Made by a program: the position numbers and the translations under genes. The notes below the pieces were generated by a model. It saw only the letters and a list, made by a program, of their open reading frames with translations. It searched no databases and was not told where the DNA came from. Below are positions 8,118 to 15,706 of a stretch of 64,000 nt of DNA, one piece after another. Source of the DNA: Thermus parvatiensis (GTDB lineage: Bacteria; Deinococcota; Deinococci; Deinococcales; Thermaceae); contig NZ_CP014141.1 in assembly GCF_001535545.1 (NCBI RefSeq), forward strand, positions 1,808,822 through 1,872,821. Direction: 5' to 3'. Within the stretch, counting starts at the first letter, position 1, and the number at the start of each line of letters is the position of its first letter.

Positions 8118-8687
8118 GTGGCCGCGATGATAACCCCTCCAGGGGCCGGCGTCAAGGACAAGAAGCGGGCCATCCTCGAGGCCACCCTGGCCGTGCTCCG
8201 GGAGGGGGGCCTCTCCGGGCTCAAGATGGAGGAGGTGGCCCGGAGGGCGGAGGTGGGCAAGGGCACCATCTACCTCTACTTCCGCGACAAGAGGGACCTG
8301 CTCAAGACCCTGGTGGAGGAGCGCACCTGGGCCTTCTACCGCGAGGTGGAGGAGGTGGTGCGCCGCAAAGCACCTTTTTTTGTGCGCCTTGAGGAGGTGC
8401 TGAAGCGCCGCCTGGCCTGGGTACAGGAGTGGCGGGGCCTCTGGGCCGCCGTGGCCCGGGAGGCCATGGACGACCCCGCCCCCTGGCTTAAGGGCCTCCA
8501 CGAGCACTACCTCCGCCTCCTGGAGGAGCTTTTGCGGTCGGGCCAGTCGGAGGGGGCCGTGCGCAAGGGCCTCTCCCCCAAGGCGACGGCCGCGGTCATC
8601 GCGGCGATGGGGTGCACCCCCTCCTTGGAGGTGGAAGCCTATTTGGAGCACCTTATGGAGGTGCTCCGGAAAGGAGTAGAGCCGTGA
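8118..8687 (+). CDS. TetR-family transcriptional regulator
   Basis: About 190 residues. An N-terminal helix-turn-helix (VARRAEVGKGTIYLYF) is followed by an all-helical ligand and dimer domain. The start could be GTG 8118 (leaderless from the -10 box at 8105) or ATG 8127. The stop codon overlaps the carD start by four bases (GTGA), so the two are translationally coupled. The ligand is unknown; the divergent cyanophycinase-like gene is a possible target. Confidence 0.88.
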   Translation: MAAMITPPGAGVKDKKRAILEATLAVLREGGLSGLKMEEVARRAEVGKGTIYLYFRDKRDLLKTLVEERTWAFYREVEEVVRRKAPFFVRLEEVLKRRLAWVQEWRGLWAAVAREAMDDPAPWLKGLHEHYLRLLEELLRSGQSEGAVRKGLSPKATAAVIAAMGCTPSLEVEAYLEHLMEVLRKGVEP

Positions 8688-9178
8688 AGGAGTTCAGGCC
8701 TGGGGACAAGGTGGTCTTGCCCCCCTACGGGGTCGGCGTGGTGGCGGGCATCGCCCAGCGGAGCGTAAGCGGGGTGAGCCGGGCCTATTACCAGGTGGAC
8801 TTCCCTGGTTCCCGCTCCAAGGCCTACGTGCCGGTGGAGGCACCGCACAGCGTGGGCCTAAGAAAGGCCCTGGCCCCGGAAGAGATTCCCGTGATCCTGG
8901 ACCTGCTCAAGAACGGGCGGATGCTCCTCCCCAAGCAGTGGGCCGCCCGGCACCGCAAGACCAGCGAGATCCTGGCGGACGGGAATCCCTACCGCATCGC
9001 CCAGATGGCGGGGCAGCTTAGGGCCTGGGAGGTGGAGCGGGGCCTTCCCGACCTGGACCGGCAGGCCCTGAGGCGGGCCATCCATCTTCTGGCCGAGGAG
9101 GTGGCCCAGAGCCTGGAGATCACCGTTCAGGAGGCGAAACGCCTCTTTGAGGAGGCCTGGGGCGAGGAGCTGAACTAA
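8684..9178 (+). CDS. carD: CarD, RNA polymerase-binding transcription regulator
   Basis: 164 residues starting at GTG 8684. The N-terminal Tudor-like RNA polymerase-interacting domain (FRPGDKVVLPPYGVGVV through about residue 66) binds the beta subunit. The helical C-terminal domain contacts promoter DNA upstream of the -10. Thermus CarD is known to stabilise open complexes. Here it is the second gene after tetR and ends in a strong terminator. CarD's importance fits the many promoters with weak -35 boxes in this window. Confidence 0.95.
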   Translation: MKEFRPGDKVVLPPYGVGVVAGIAQRSVSGVSRAYYQVDFPGSRSKAYVPVEAPHSVGLRKALAPEEIPVILDLLKNGRMLLPKQWAARHRKTSEILADGNPYRIAQMAGQLRAWEVERGLPDLDRQALRRAIHLLAEEVAQSLEITVQEAKRLFEEAWGEELN

Positions 9179-9190
9179 GCGCCCGCTTAC

Positions 9191-9222
9191 ACCCCCCGGC
9201 CGGGCCGGGGGGGTCTTCTTTT
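9191..9222 (+). terminator. carD terminator
   Basis: CCCCCCGGCC / GGCCGGGGGG stem followed by TCTTCTTTT, 12 bp after the carD stop. The rest of the gap to 9347 holds no gene I can support; it has only short inverted repeats. Confidence 0.8.
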
Positions 9223-9347
9223 CCGGGGGGCTTCCCGGGCAAAGGAACCGGGGAGAAAGGACCTTTATCCTTTATACAAGGTTAGGAGGCGCGCGCCTAA
9301 GGGATTTCCGGGACCCTCATCCTGGCACAAGCGAGGATGGGGCGGTA

Positions 9348-9914
9348 TTAGAGGAGAAGGCTCCAAGTGGCCTTTTCCGCCTCCAAAATGCGGCGGAGGT
9401 AGGTCCGCACCACCTCGGGGTCCAGGGCCGCCCAAAGGCTTCGGGCCAGGACCTCGAGGTCGTAGAGAACGGCCTGGAACTCGGGGGCGAACCAGTGCTG
9501 GGAAAGCTCCGCCCAAGGCCCCTCCTCCGGGACGTGGTGGGCCCAGGCCTCGAGGAAAAGTCCGTTCAAGAAGTAGAAGAAGACCACCCGGTAGGCGTAG
9601 GGAAGCCGGCCCATCTCCTCCAGCAGGGCGATGTAGCCCGCCCGCACCGGGTGGACCGGGGCGGAAGGACTGGCCCCCTGGAGGAGGAGCCAGTCCAGCT
9701 CCTCCACCGTGGCCATAAGGGCCTGGACCAAAGGGGCCCGGTGGGCCTGGGGGGCCTCCAGAAGCAGGCCCACCTGGTAGCGGTAGAGCGCCTCCACGAA
9801 GGGGTAGTCCTGCTGGAGCCAAAACTGGAACCGCTCCTCGTCCAGGCGAAGGGGCAGGGCCTTGATCTCCTCAAGGAGCCCCGGGACTTCCTTAAGCAGG
9901 TCCAGACCCAGCAT
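9348..9914 (-). CDS. TenA/PqqC-like helical protein
   Basis: 188 residues from ATG 9914, which has GGGAGGTGGGG directly upstream. All-helical, with FWLQQDYPFVEALYRYQ near the N-terminus and VVFFYFLNGLFLEAW later, a pattern typical of the TenA/thiaminase II/PqqC/UbiB-like haem-oxygenase fold. TenA hydrolyses thiamine breakdown products, but the active-site Cys of classical TenA is not evident, so another role is possible. It overlaps the end of ispE by 23 bp and is cotranscribed with ispD-ispE. Confidence 0.65.
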   Translation of the reverse strand: MLGLDLLKEVPGLLEEIKALPLRLDEERFQFWLQQDYPFVEALYRYQVGLLLEAPQAHRAPLVQALMATVEELDWLLLQGASPSAPVHPVRAGYIALLEEMGRLPYAYRVVFFYFLNGLFLEAWAHHVPEEGPWAELSQHWFAPEFQAVLYDLEVLARSLWAALDPEVVRTYLRRILEAEKATWSLLL

Positions 9915-10719
9915 CCCCACCTCCCAGCGTGCCGGCCCAGGCGCGCCCCCAGGCCCTAAGCGCCTCCGCCGCCCGCTTCGCATGGTCCGGGCCTTCCGCA
10001 AGCCCGAAGAAGGCGCTCCCCGAGCCCGACATGAGCACCCCTCTAAGCCCCAAAGCCCGCATCCGGCCCCGCACCTCCCTAAGCTCGGGGAAGAGGCGGA
10101 AGGCGGGGCCTTCCAGGCTGTTCCAGTACGGGGGCTCCTCCCCCCGGGCCAAGGCCTCGAGGATGGCCTCCACGGGGAGGTCCGGGCCGAAGTCCTCCGG
10201 CCGCACGGCCCGGTAGACCAGGGGCGTGGGCACCCGGAGCCCGGGAAAAAAGACCACCGCGGGGACCGGGGGCAAGGCGAGGGGCTTAAGCCTCTCCCCC
10301 ACCCCTCGGGCCTCCGCCCCCCGCCCGAGGAGGAAGAAGGGGACGTCCGCCCCCAGGGTCCGGGCCAGGGCGAAGAGGTCCACCTCCGCCGGGTAGAGGG
10401 CCTGGAGGGCGAGAAGGACCTGGGCCGCGTCGGAACTCCCGCCCCCGAGCCCGGCCCCCTCGGGGATCCGCTTCTCCAAAAGGATGCGCACGCCCCCGGG
10501 TTGGCCCGCCGCCTCGAGGTAGAGGGAGGCCGCCCGGTAGGCCAGGTTCTCCCGCCCGTAAGGCCCCTGGAAGTGGAGGCCCGCCGAAACGGGCTCCACC
10601 ACCAGCCGGTCCGCCAGGGAGAAGGGGGCGAAGAGGGTGTGGAGCTCGTGGTATCCGTCCTCCCGCCGGAAGCGGACGGAAAGCCCGAGGTTGACCTTCG
10701 CGGGGGCTAGGCGCTCCAT
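9892..10719 (-). CDS. ispE: 4-diphosphocytidyl-2-C-methyl-D-erythritol kinase
   Basis: 275 residues, the usual Thermus length. The GHMP-kinase ATP loop PEGAGLGGGSSDAA lies near residue 90, with N-terminal APAKVNLGL and C-terminal MSGSGSAFFG. It phosphorylates CDP-methylerythritol in the non-mevalonate isoprenoid pathway. It starts 13 bp inside the end of ispD, which encodes the previous enzyme, so the two are translationally coupled. Confidence 0.97.
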   Translation of the reverse strand: MERLAPAKVNLGLSVRFRREDGYHELHTLFAPFSLADRLVVEPVSAGLHFQGPYGRENLAYRAASLYLEAAGQPGGVRILLEKRIPEGAGLGGGSSDAAQVLLALQALYPAEVDLFALARTLGADVPFFLLGRGAEARGVGERLKPLALPPVPAVVFFPGLRVPTPLVYRAVRPEDFGPDLPVEAILEALARGEEPPYWNSLEGPAFRLFPELREVRGRMRALGLRGVLMSGSGSAFFGLAEGPDHAKRAAEALRAWGRAWAGTLGGGDAGSGPA

Positions 10720-11348
10720 ATCCGGGCCAGGGCCTCCGCCAAGACGAGGTCCTGAGGGTGGGTGATCTTGAAGGCCGTGGCCTCCCCTTCCACCAGGGCC
10801 ACGGGGTAGCCCAGGGCCTGGACCAGCTGGGCGTCGTCGCTGGCCTCGAGGCCCTTCCTCCGGGCGTAGGCGTGGGCCTCCCGGAGGAGGGCGGTGAAAA
10901 ACCCCTGGGGGGTCTGCACCAGGCGGAAGGCCTCCCGGGGCACCACCCGGCCGTAGGCCTCCCCCTCCGGGGCCATGAGGGTGTCGGGCACGGGGAGGAC
11001 GGGGACGGCGGCGCCGCTTCTTCGGGCGGCCTCGAGGACCCGCTCCACCAGGCCCCGGCTGACAAAGGGACGGGCCACGTCGTGGACCAGGACGAGGGGC
11101 AGGCTCGCCGCCTCCAGAAGCCGAGCCACCGAGGCCTGACGGGTGGCGCCCCCCTCTAAAAAGACGGCCCCAAGCCCCTTCGGGGGCTCCGCCCCGGGGG
11201 GCAGGGCCACCAGGACCTCCGCCGCGTCCCGGAAAGCGGCGAGGGTCCACTCCAGAAGCGTCCGCCCCCCCACCTGGAGAAAGGCCTTGGGGCCTCGGCC
11301 CAGGCGAAGGCCGTTCCCCGCGGCGGGGATGAGGACGGAAACCTCCAC
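10707..11348 (-). CDS. ispD: 2-C-methyl-D-erythritol 4-phosphate cytidylyltransferase
   Basis: 213 residues. The signature [10 protein letters not shown] binds [12 protein letters not shown] and PVPDTL follow in the order typical of IspD. It transfers CMP to methylerythritol phosphate. The GTG start (11348) is 6 nt from a TACCAT -10 box, so the mRNA is probably leaderless. First gene of ispD-ispE-tenA-like. Its start codon lies only 23 bp from the divergent uppP start. Confidence 0.96.
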   Translation of the reverse strand: MEVSVLIPAAGNGLRLGRGPKAFLQVGGRTLLEWTLAAFRDAAEVLVALPPGAEPPKGLGAVFLEGGATRQASVARLLEAASLPLVLVHDVARPFVSRGLVERVLEAARRSGAAVPVLPVPDTLMAPEGEAYGRVVPREAFRLVQTPQGFFTALLREAHAYARRKGLEASDDAQLVQALGYPVALVEGEATAFKITHPQDLVLAEALARIWSA

Positions 11349-11354
11349 GCCCCC

Positions 11355-11364
11355 ATGGTAGCAT
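11355..11364. promoter_or_regulatory. Overlapping divergent -10 boxes of ispD and uppP
   Basis: On the minus strand TACCAT (11355-11360) lies 6 nt before the ispD GTG. On the plus strand TAGCAT (11359-11364) lies 7 nt before the uppP GTG. The two boxes share two base pairs, so RNA polymerase cannot open both at once. Confidence 0.6.
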
Positions 11365-11371
11365 GGGCCGC

Positions 11372-12148
11372 GTGAGCGCTTGGGAAGCCCTTCTGCTCGG
11401 GGTGGTTGAGGGACTCACGGAGTTCCTGCCCGTCTCCTCCACCGGCCACCTCACCCTGCTCTTCCACCTCCTGGGCCTGCCCGTGGAGGAGGACCCCTTC
11501 CTTAAGACCTTTCTCGTGGCCATCCAGCTCGGAGCCATCCTGGCGGTCCTCCTCCTCTACGGAAGGCGCCTTGCGGCCGACCGGGCCCTTTGGCTCCGCA
11601 TCGCGGTGGCCTTCGTCCCCACCGGAGTCATCGGGTTCCTCTTCTACCCCCTGATCAAAGGGGTCATCCTGGGGAACGACGCCGTGGTGGCCTTCTTTCT
11701 CTTCTTCGTTGGGGCAGTCCTCCTCTTCGCCGACCGGCTGGCGGAACGGGCCCAATACCAAGACGTGAAGGCCCTTCCCCTCGCCCGGGTGGCCTGGATC
11801 GGGGTCTTCCAGGGCCTCGCCGCCCTCTTCCCCGGGACGAGCCGGAGCGGGGCCACGATCCTGGGGGGCCTCCTCCTGGGCCTGGACCGGCGGGCCGCCG
11901 CCGAGTTCAGCTTCCTCCTGGCCCTTCCCACCATGTTCGCCGCCGTGGGCTACGACCTCTGGAAAAGCGCCCCAGAGGTGCCCGAAGGCGGCTGGTCCCT
12001 CCTCCTCCTCGGCTTCCTCGCCGCCCTGGCCACCGCCCTGGTCACCGTGCGCTGGATGCTGGCCTTCGTGGCCCGCTACGGCTTCCGCCCCTTCGCCCTC
12101 TACCGCATGGCCCTGGCGGCGGTCTACGCCTTCTTCTTCCTACGCTAG
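11372..12148 (+). CDS. uppP: Undecaprenyl-diphosphatase (BacA/UppP)
   Basis: 258 residues from GTG 11372; the in-frame ATG at 11363 lies inside the -10 box and is less likely. Polytopic membrane protein with the two family signatures, [16 protein letters not shown] near the start and [10 protein letters not shown] mid-protein. It recycles undecaprenyl phosphate for cell-wall synthesis. The substrate is a C55 isoprenoid, so its pairing with the ispD/ispE isoprenoid genes makes biochemical sense. The 3' end overlaps the convergent aminotransferase gene by 9 bp. Confidence 0.95.
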   Translation: MSAWEALLLGVVEGLTEFLPVSSTGHLTLLFHLLGLPVEEDPFLKTFLVAIQLGAILAVLLLYGRRLAADRALWLRIAVAFVPTGVIGFLFYPLIKGVILGNDAVVAFFLFFVGAVLLFADRLAERAQYQDVKALPLARVAWIGVFQGLAALFPGTSRSGATILGGLLLGLDRRAAAEFSFLLALPTMFAAVGYDLWKSAPEVPEGGWSLLLLGFLAALATALVTVRWMLAFVARYGFRPFALYRMALAAVYAFFFLR

Positions 12149-13200
12149 GGCCAAAGCCCGGTCCAAGGCCTTCAGGAAAACCTGGTACGCCTCCCGCCGG
12201 GCCCCCTCCCCCATGAGGCCGAGGCGGAGGACCTGGCCCCGGGTGGGCCCGATCCCGCCGGCCACCGCCACCCCCTCGGCGTAGAGGGCCCGGACCAGGC
12301 GGTCCGCGTCCACCCCCTCGGGGGGCGGACGACGAGCACCGTGGGCAGGGGGCTGGCCTTGGGGTAGGGCCGGAAGCCCCGGGCCTTAAGCTCCTCCAGG
12401 ACCCAGGCGTAGACCTCACGGGCGCGCCGCTCCCGGACCGCCACCCCCTCCTCCAGGACCAGGTCCAGGGCCTCCAGGAGGGCGTAGTGGAGGAGGACGG
12501 GGGTGGTGTGGTGGTACCCGCCCCGCTCCCAATGCTCCGCCACCCGGGCGAGGTCCAGGTACCACCCCCGTTTCCCCGTGAAGGCCTTCCTGGCCTCGAG
12601 GCTTGCGGCGATGGGGGCGAGGCCGGGCGGGGCGGAAAGGCACTTCTGGCTCCCGGTGAAGGCGTAGTCCACCCCCATGGCCCGCATGGAGAAGGGGAGC
12701 ATCCCCAAGGTGGTCACGGCGTCCAGGAAGAAAAGGGCCCCGGCCTCCTTGGCCAGGGCCCCGATGGCCTCCGCCGGGTTCAGCACCCCGGTGGAGGTCT
12801 CCCCGTGCACCAGGGCCACCATGCGGTACCGCCGCCGCTTCAAGGCCCGGGCCACGGCCTCGGGGTCCACGGGCTCCCCCGGGGGGAAGTCCAGGACCTC
12901 GGGGTCCAGGCCGTGGAGGGCCGCCATCTCCGCCACGCGTTGGGAGAAGGCCCCGTTCACCAGGACCAGGACCGGCCCCCGGTCCAGGTTGGCGAGGCCC
13001 GCCTCCATGCCCAGGCTCCCCGAGCCGGCGAGGGCGGCGACCAAGGCGCCCTCCCCGGGGTCAAACAGGGCGGCGAGCCTCTCCTGGATGGCCCGGTTCA
13101 CCCGGAGGACCTCGGGGTCCAGGTGGCCGCGCATGGGACGGAGAAGGGCCTTCTGCACGCGCTCGGGAATGGGGGTGGGTCCAGGGGTCAGAAGCAGCAT
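12140..13200 (-). CDS. Class V aminotransferase (serine-glyoxylate / phosphoserine type; one frameshift)
   Basis: 353 residues after repair. N-terminal TPGPTPIP, the PLP segment with the lysine in TGSQKCL, and VHGETSTGV are those of the alanine/serine-glyoxylate aminotransferase group, which in some bacteria also makes serine or glycine. Start ATG 13200 has GGGAGG upstream. The C-terminal 60 residues are out of frame; one more base in the run at 12320-12325 restores [14 protein letters not shown] and a stop at 12140. Preceded by an attenuator with its own leader ORF, suggesting control by amino-acid supply. Confidence 0.9.
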
Positions 13201-13213
13201 CCAAGCCTCCCTC

Positions 13214-13272
13214 AAAAAGGCCGGGCCCCCGCGGGCAAGCCCCGGGGGCCCCTTCCCGAAGGAAGGGACCCC
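13214..13272 (-). terminator. Attenuator: competing hairpins before the class V aminotransferase
   Basis: A terminator stem GGGCCCCCG/CGGGGGCCC (13223-13251 on the minus strand) is followed by five U (13214-13218), 13 nt before the start codon. Upstream, a 13-bp stem closed by a TTCG loop (about 13244-13272) uses the same GGGGCCCCC segment, so only one of the two can form. The leader ORF stop codon abuts the first stem. Confidence 0.7.
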
Positions 13273-13299
13273 CTACCGGCGAGCTCGCGAGGGCCTCAT
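13273..13299 (-). CDS. Putative leader peptide of the aminotransferase (8 codons)
   Basis: ATG AGG CCC TCG CGA GCT CGC CGG TAG encodes M-R-P-S-R-A-R-R. It starts 8 nt after the -10 box TAAAGT, so it would be leaderless. It contains one Ser and four Arg codons. A ribosome stalled at TCG would leave the antiterminator free, while one at the stop would block it. The assignment rests on position and layout only. Confidence 0.5.
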   Translation of the reverse strand: MRPSRARR

Positions 13300-13307
13300 T
13301 GCGCGCC

Positions 13308-13337
13308 ACTTTAGCAAAGCCTCCCCGGGCTTGTAAA
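13308..13337 (-). promoter_or_regulatory. Aminotransferase promoter
   Basis: Minus strand TTTACA (13332-13337) and TAAAGT (13308-13313), 18 bp apart. The region is nearly symmetric with the dnaJ promoter on the other strand. Confidence 0.65.
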
Positions 13338-13339
13338 GT
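13334..13339 (+). promoter_or_regulatory. -10 box of dnaJ2 (TAAAGT)
   Basis: TAAAGT lies 9 nt before the dnaJ2 ATG; TTTAGC 18 bp upstream may be the -35. It overlaps the divergent aminotransferase promoter. Confidence 0.55.
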
Positions 13340-13348
13340 GCTAAGTGG

Positions 13349-14401
13349 ATGAAGGACTACTACGCCATCCTGGGGGTGAGCCGGGAGGCCAGCCAGGAGG
13401 AGATCAAGAAGGCCTACCGCCGCCTGGCCCTCAAGTACCACCCCGACCGGAACCCGGGGGACAAGGAGGCGGAGGAGCGCTTCAAGGAGATCAACGAGGC
13501 CTACGCCGTCCTCTCGGACCCGAAGAAACGGGCGGCCTACGACCGGGGCCACCTCGAGGCCCCCGAGTACCGGCCGGAGGACCTCTTTGACCTCTTCTTC
13601 CAGGAGGTCTTCGGCGTCCGCGGCCATAGGAGGCCTCCACGGGGGGAGGACCTGGAGGCGGAGGTGGAGGTGGAGCTCCAGGACCTCCTCCACGGCGCCG
13701 AGAAGGAGGTGCGCTACACCCGGCTCGTGCCCTGCGAGGCCTGCGGCGGCGAGGGAGGGAGGCGAACCCCCTGCCCCACCTGCCGCGGCCAAGGGGTGGT
13801 GGAGAGTTACCGCCAGAGCTTCTTCGGCACCGTGGTCACCCGGACGGCCTGCCCCCACTGCAAGGGGCGGGGCTACCTCCTCGCGGAAACCTGCCCCGCC
13901 TGCCGCGGCCGGGGCCGGGTGCCCCGGGAAGAGCGGGTCCGGGTGCAGGTGCCCCCGGGGATGGACGAGGGCCACCTCCTCCGCGTGCCCGGCTACGGCA
14001 ACCTGGGCCCTGGAGGGCCCGGGGACCTTTACCTCCGCATCCGGGTCCGCCCCCACCCCCACCTGGAGCGCCAGGGCCCCGACCTCGTCTACCGCCTCCG
14101 CCTGGGGCTCGCCCAGGCGGCTTTGGGGGCGCGGGTGGAGGTGCCGGGCCTCGAGGGCCCCATCCCCCTGGACATCCCCCCCGGGACCGGCCACGGGGAG
14201 GTGTTCGCCCTGGAGGGCGGGGGCCTGCCCCTGCCCGGGGGCCGGGGCCGGGGCGCCCTCCGGGTGGTGGTGGAGCTCGCCGTGCCCAAGAAGCTCTCCC
14301 CCAAGGCGCAGAAGCTCCTCCGCGCCTACGCCGAGGAGGTGGGGGAGGAGGTGGCCCCCGAGGGCTTCTGGGAAAGGCTCAAGGGGTTCTTCCGTAAGTA
14401 G
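13349..14401 (+). CDS. dnaJ: Chaperone DnaJ (DnaJ2, zinc-finger form)
   Basis: 350 residues. J domain at 1-65 with HPD in KYHPDRNPG; a short linker; a central cysteine-rich zinc domain with four CxxC-type repeats (CEAC, CPTC, CPHC, CPAC); then the two beta-barrel substrate-binding domains. The Gly/Phe-rich linker of E. coli DnaJ is poorly developed. It stimulates DnaK ATPase and delivers substrates. It stands apart from dnaK, matching the second, zinc-bearing DnaJ known in T. thermophilus. Confidence 0.95.
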   Translation: MKDYYAILGVSREASQEEIKKAYRRLALKYHPDRNPGDKEAEERFKEINEAYAVLSDPKKRAAYDRGHLEAPEYRPEDLFDLFFQEVFGVRGHRRPPRGEDLEAEVEVELQDLLHGAEKEVRYTRLVPCEACGGEGGRRTPCPTCRGQGVVESYRQSFFGTVVTRTACPHCKGRGYLLAETCPACRGRGRVPREERVRVQVPPGMDEGHLLRVPGYGNLGPGGPGDLYLRIRVRPHPHLERQGPDLVYRLRLGLAQAALGARVEVPGLEGPIPLDIPPGTGHGEVFALEGGGLPLPGGRGRGALRVVVELAVPKKLSPKAQKLLRAYAEEVGEEVAPEGFWERLKGFFRK

Positions 14402-14413
14402 GGCCTTCCGTGG

Positions 14414-14516
14414 TATAGTGGGGCATTCCGGGTCGCTTCAGGGTGACCCCAAGGGTCTAAAGCCAACCCTTAAGCCCCGGATGCGGGCCCTCGGGCCCGG
14501 GGAAAGAAGGAGCGGT
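14414..14516 (+). promoter_or_regulatory. Cold-shock gene promoter and structured leader
   Basis: TATAGT (14414-14419) reads into a leader of about 90 nt. Short stems can form (GGGTC/GACCC, AAGGGT/ACCCTT) along with a strong CCCCGG/CCGGGG hairpin just before the Shine-Dalgarno GAAGGAG. This is much longer than the leaders of its neighbours and resembles the thermosensor leaders of other csp genes. Confidence 0.5.
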
Positions 14517-14738
14517 ATGCAGAAGGGTCGGGTCAAGTGGTTCAACGCGGAAAAGGGCTACGGCTTCATTGAGCGGGAGGGCGACACGGACGTCTTCGTC
14601 CACTACACCGCCATCAACGCCAAGGGGTTCCGCACCCTCAACGAGGGGGACATCGTCACCTTTGACGTGGAGCCGGGCCGGAACGGCAAGGGCCCCCAGG
14701 CGGTCAACGTCACGGTGGTGGAGCCCGCGCGGCGCTAA
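14517..14738 (+). CDS. Cold-shock protein (CspA family)
   Basis: 73 residues. A single OB-fold cold-shock domain with RNP1 KGYGFIER and RNP2 VFVHYTAI, starting [10 protein letters not shown]. It binds single-stranded RNA or DNA and acts as an RNA chaperone. ATG 14517 has GGAG upstream. A strong terminator follows. Confidence 0.95.
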   Translation: MQKGRVKWFNAEKGYGFIEREGDTDVFVHYTAINAKGFRTLNEGDIVTFDVEPGRNGKGPQAVNVTVVEPARR

Positions 14739-14752
14739 GCCATAGGACGGCC

Positions 14753-14782
14753 AAGGCCCTGGACCGGGTCCAGGGCCTTTTT
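14753..14782 (+). terminator. csp terminator
   Basis: AAGGCCCTGGACC / GGTCCAGGGCCTT stem followed by a T run. Confidence 0.88.
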
Positions 14783-14807
14783 CACATGCCTCTCAGGGGG
14801 TGCGGGG

Positions 14808-14813
14808 TAGCAT
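14808..14813 (+). promoter_or_regulatory. -10 box of the GNAT gene (TAGCAT)
   Basis: Ends 7 nt before ATG 14821; leaderless layout. Confidence 0.5.
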
Positions 14814-14820
14814 GGGGGCG

Positions 14821-15285
14821 ATGCACGTCCTGACCCTGGACCTCGCGCCCGTCACCCCCAAGGACGCCCCCCTCCTCCACCGCGTCTTCCACCTGAGCCC
14901 GAGCTACTTCGCCCTCATCGGGATGGAGCTTCCCACCTTGGAGGACGTGGTCCGGGACCTCCAGACCCTGGAGGTGGACCCCCGGCGCCGCGCCTTCCTC
15001 CTCTTCCTCGGCCAGGAGCCGGTGGGCTATCTGGACGCCAAGCTCGGCTACCCGGAGGCGGAGGACGCCACCCTAAGCCTCCTCCTCATCCGGGAGGACC
15101 ACCAGGGCCGGGGACTGGGCCGGCAGGCCCTGGAGCGCTTCGCGGCGGGCTTAGACGGGGTGCGCCGCCTCTACGCCGTGGTCTACGGCCACAACCCCAA
15201 GGCCAAGGCCTTCTTCCAGGCCCAGGGCTTCCGCTACGTAAAGGACGGGGGGCCGACCCTTACCTGGTACGTTCGGCCCCTATGA
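14821..15285 (+). CDS. GNAT-family N-acetyltransferase
   Basis: 154 residues. Acetyl-CoA motif A reads REDHQGRGLGRQAL, with the C-terminal NPKAKAFFQAQGF strand-helix typical of the GNAT fold. The acyl acceptor cannot be told from sequence. ATG 14821 was chosen over in-frame upstream starts because of the -10 box. The 116 bp to the ferredoxin gene hold only the shared hairpin at 15370-15401. Confidence 0.88.
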   Translation: MHVLTLDLAPVTPKDAPLLHRVFHLSPSYFALIGMELPTLEDVVRDLQTLEVDPRRRAFLLFLGQEPVGYLDAKLGYPEAEDATLSLLLIREDHQGRGLGRQALERFAAGLDGVRRLYAVVYGHNPKAKAFFQAQGFRYVKDGGPTLTWYVRPL

Positions 15286-15369
15286 CACCACCCCCTGCGG
15301 GCTTGCGCCAGCATAGGGGTCCCAGCAAAAGGTGGAGGCTTCTTTGGGGCCACCCGGGCAAGGGAAGGC

Positions 15370-15401
15370 ACGCCCCGCCCGGGGCCTTCCGGGCGGGGCG
15401 T
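15370..15401. terminator. Ferredoxin terminator hairpin (bidirectional)
   Basis: ACGCCCCGCCC / GGGCGGGGCGT stem directly after the ferredoxin stop codon. It would also serve the convergent GNAT gene. Confidence 0.7.
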
Positions 15402-15640
15402 TTACTCTAGGCCGGCGAGCTTGCGGTTCTTCTCAATGTAGGACTTCCACTGCTCCGGGACGTCCTCCTCGGGGTAGATGGCGTTCACCGGGCAGGCGGG
15501 GACGCAGGCCCCGCAGTCAATGCACTCCTCCGGGTGGATGTAGAACTGGTCCCCCCGTCGTAGATGCACTCCACGGGGCAGACCTCCACGCAGGACTGGT
15601 CCTTGACGCCGATGCAGGGCTCGCAGATCACGTGCGGCAT
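15402..15640 (-). CDS. 7Fe ferredoxin (one-base frameshift)
   Basis: 79 residues after repair, the known length of the Thermus [3Fe-4S][4Fe-4S] ferredoxin. N-terminal MPHVICEPCIG and CVEVCPVECI supply the first cluster ligands; CIDCGACVPACPVNAI supplies the second. It carries electrons for 2-oxoacid and other oxidoreductases. The N-terminal third and the rest are in different frames; one more base in the run at 15551-15556 joins YDGG to DQFYIHP. Start ATG 15640 has GAGGTGAGG upstream. Confidence 0.93.
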
Positions 15641-15670
15641 TCCTCACCTCCCGAGCAACCGCTCCCCCCT

Positions 15671-15697
15671 ATTTTAGGGCAACCCGGCCCCTGTCAA
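15671..15697 (-). promoter_or_regulatory. Ferredoxin promoter
   Basis: Minus strand TTGACA (15692-15697) and TAAAAT (15671-15676), 15 bp apart. The insertion sequence lies only a few bases upstream of the -35. Confidence 0.7.
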
Positions 15698-15700
15698 GCC

Positions 15701-15706
15701 CTAGGC
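15701..15706. repeat. Left target-site duplication of the IS4-type element (CTAGGC)
   Basis: CTAGGC directly abuts the left end; the same six bases follow the right end at 17021-17026. A seventh shared C cannot be assigned to either side. Confidence 0.7.

Noticed and set aside
9223..9347. A possible small gene or RNA between carD and the tenA-like gene
   Set aside because: Only short inverted repeats (such as CATCCT/AGGATG) and no coding signal or ribosome site; more likely 3' flanking sequence.
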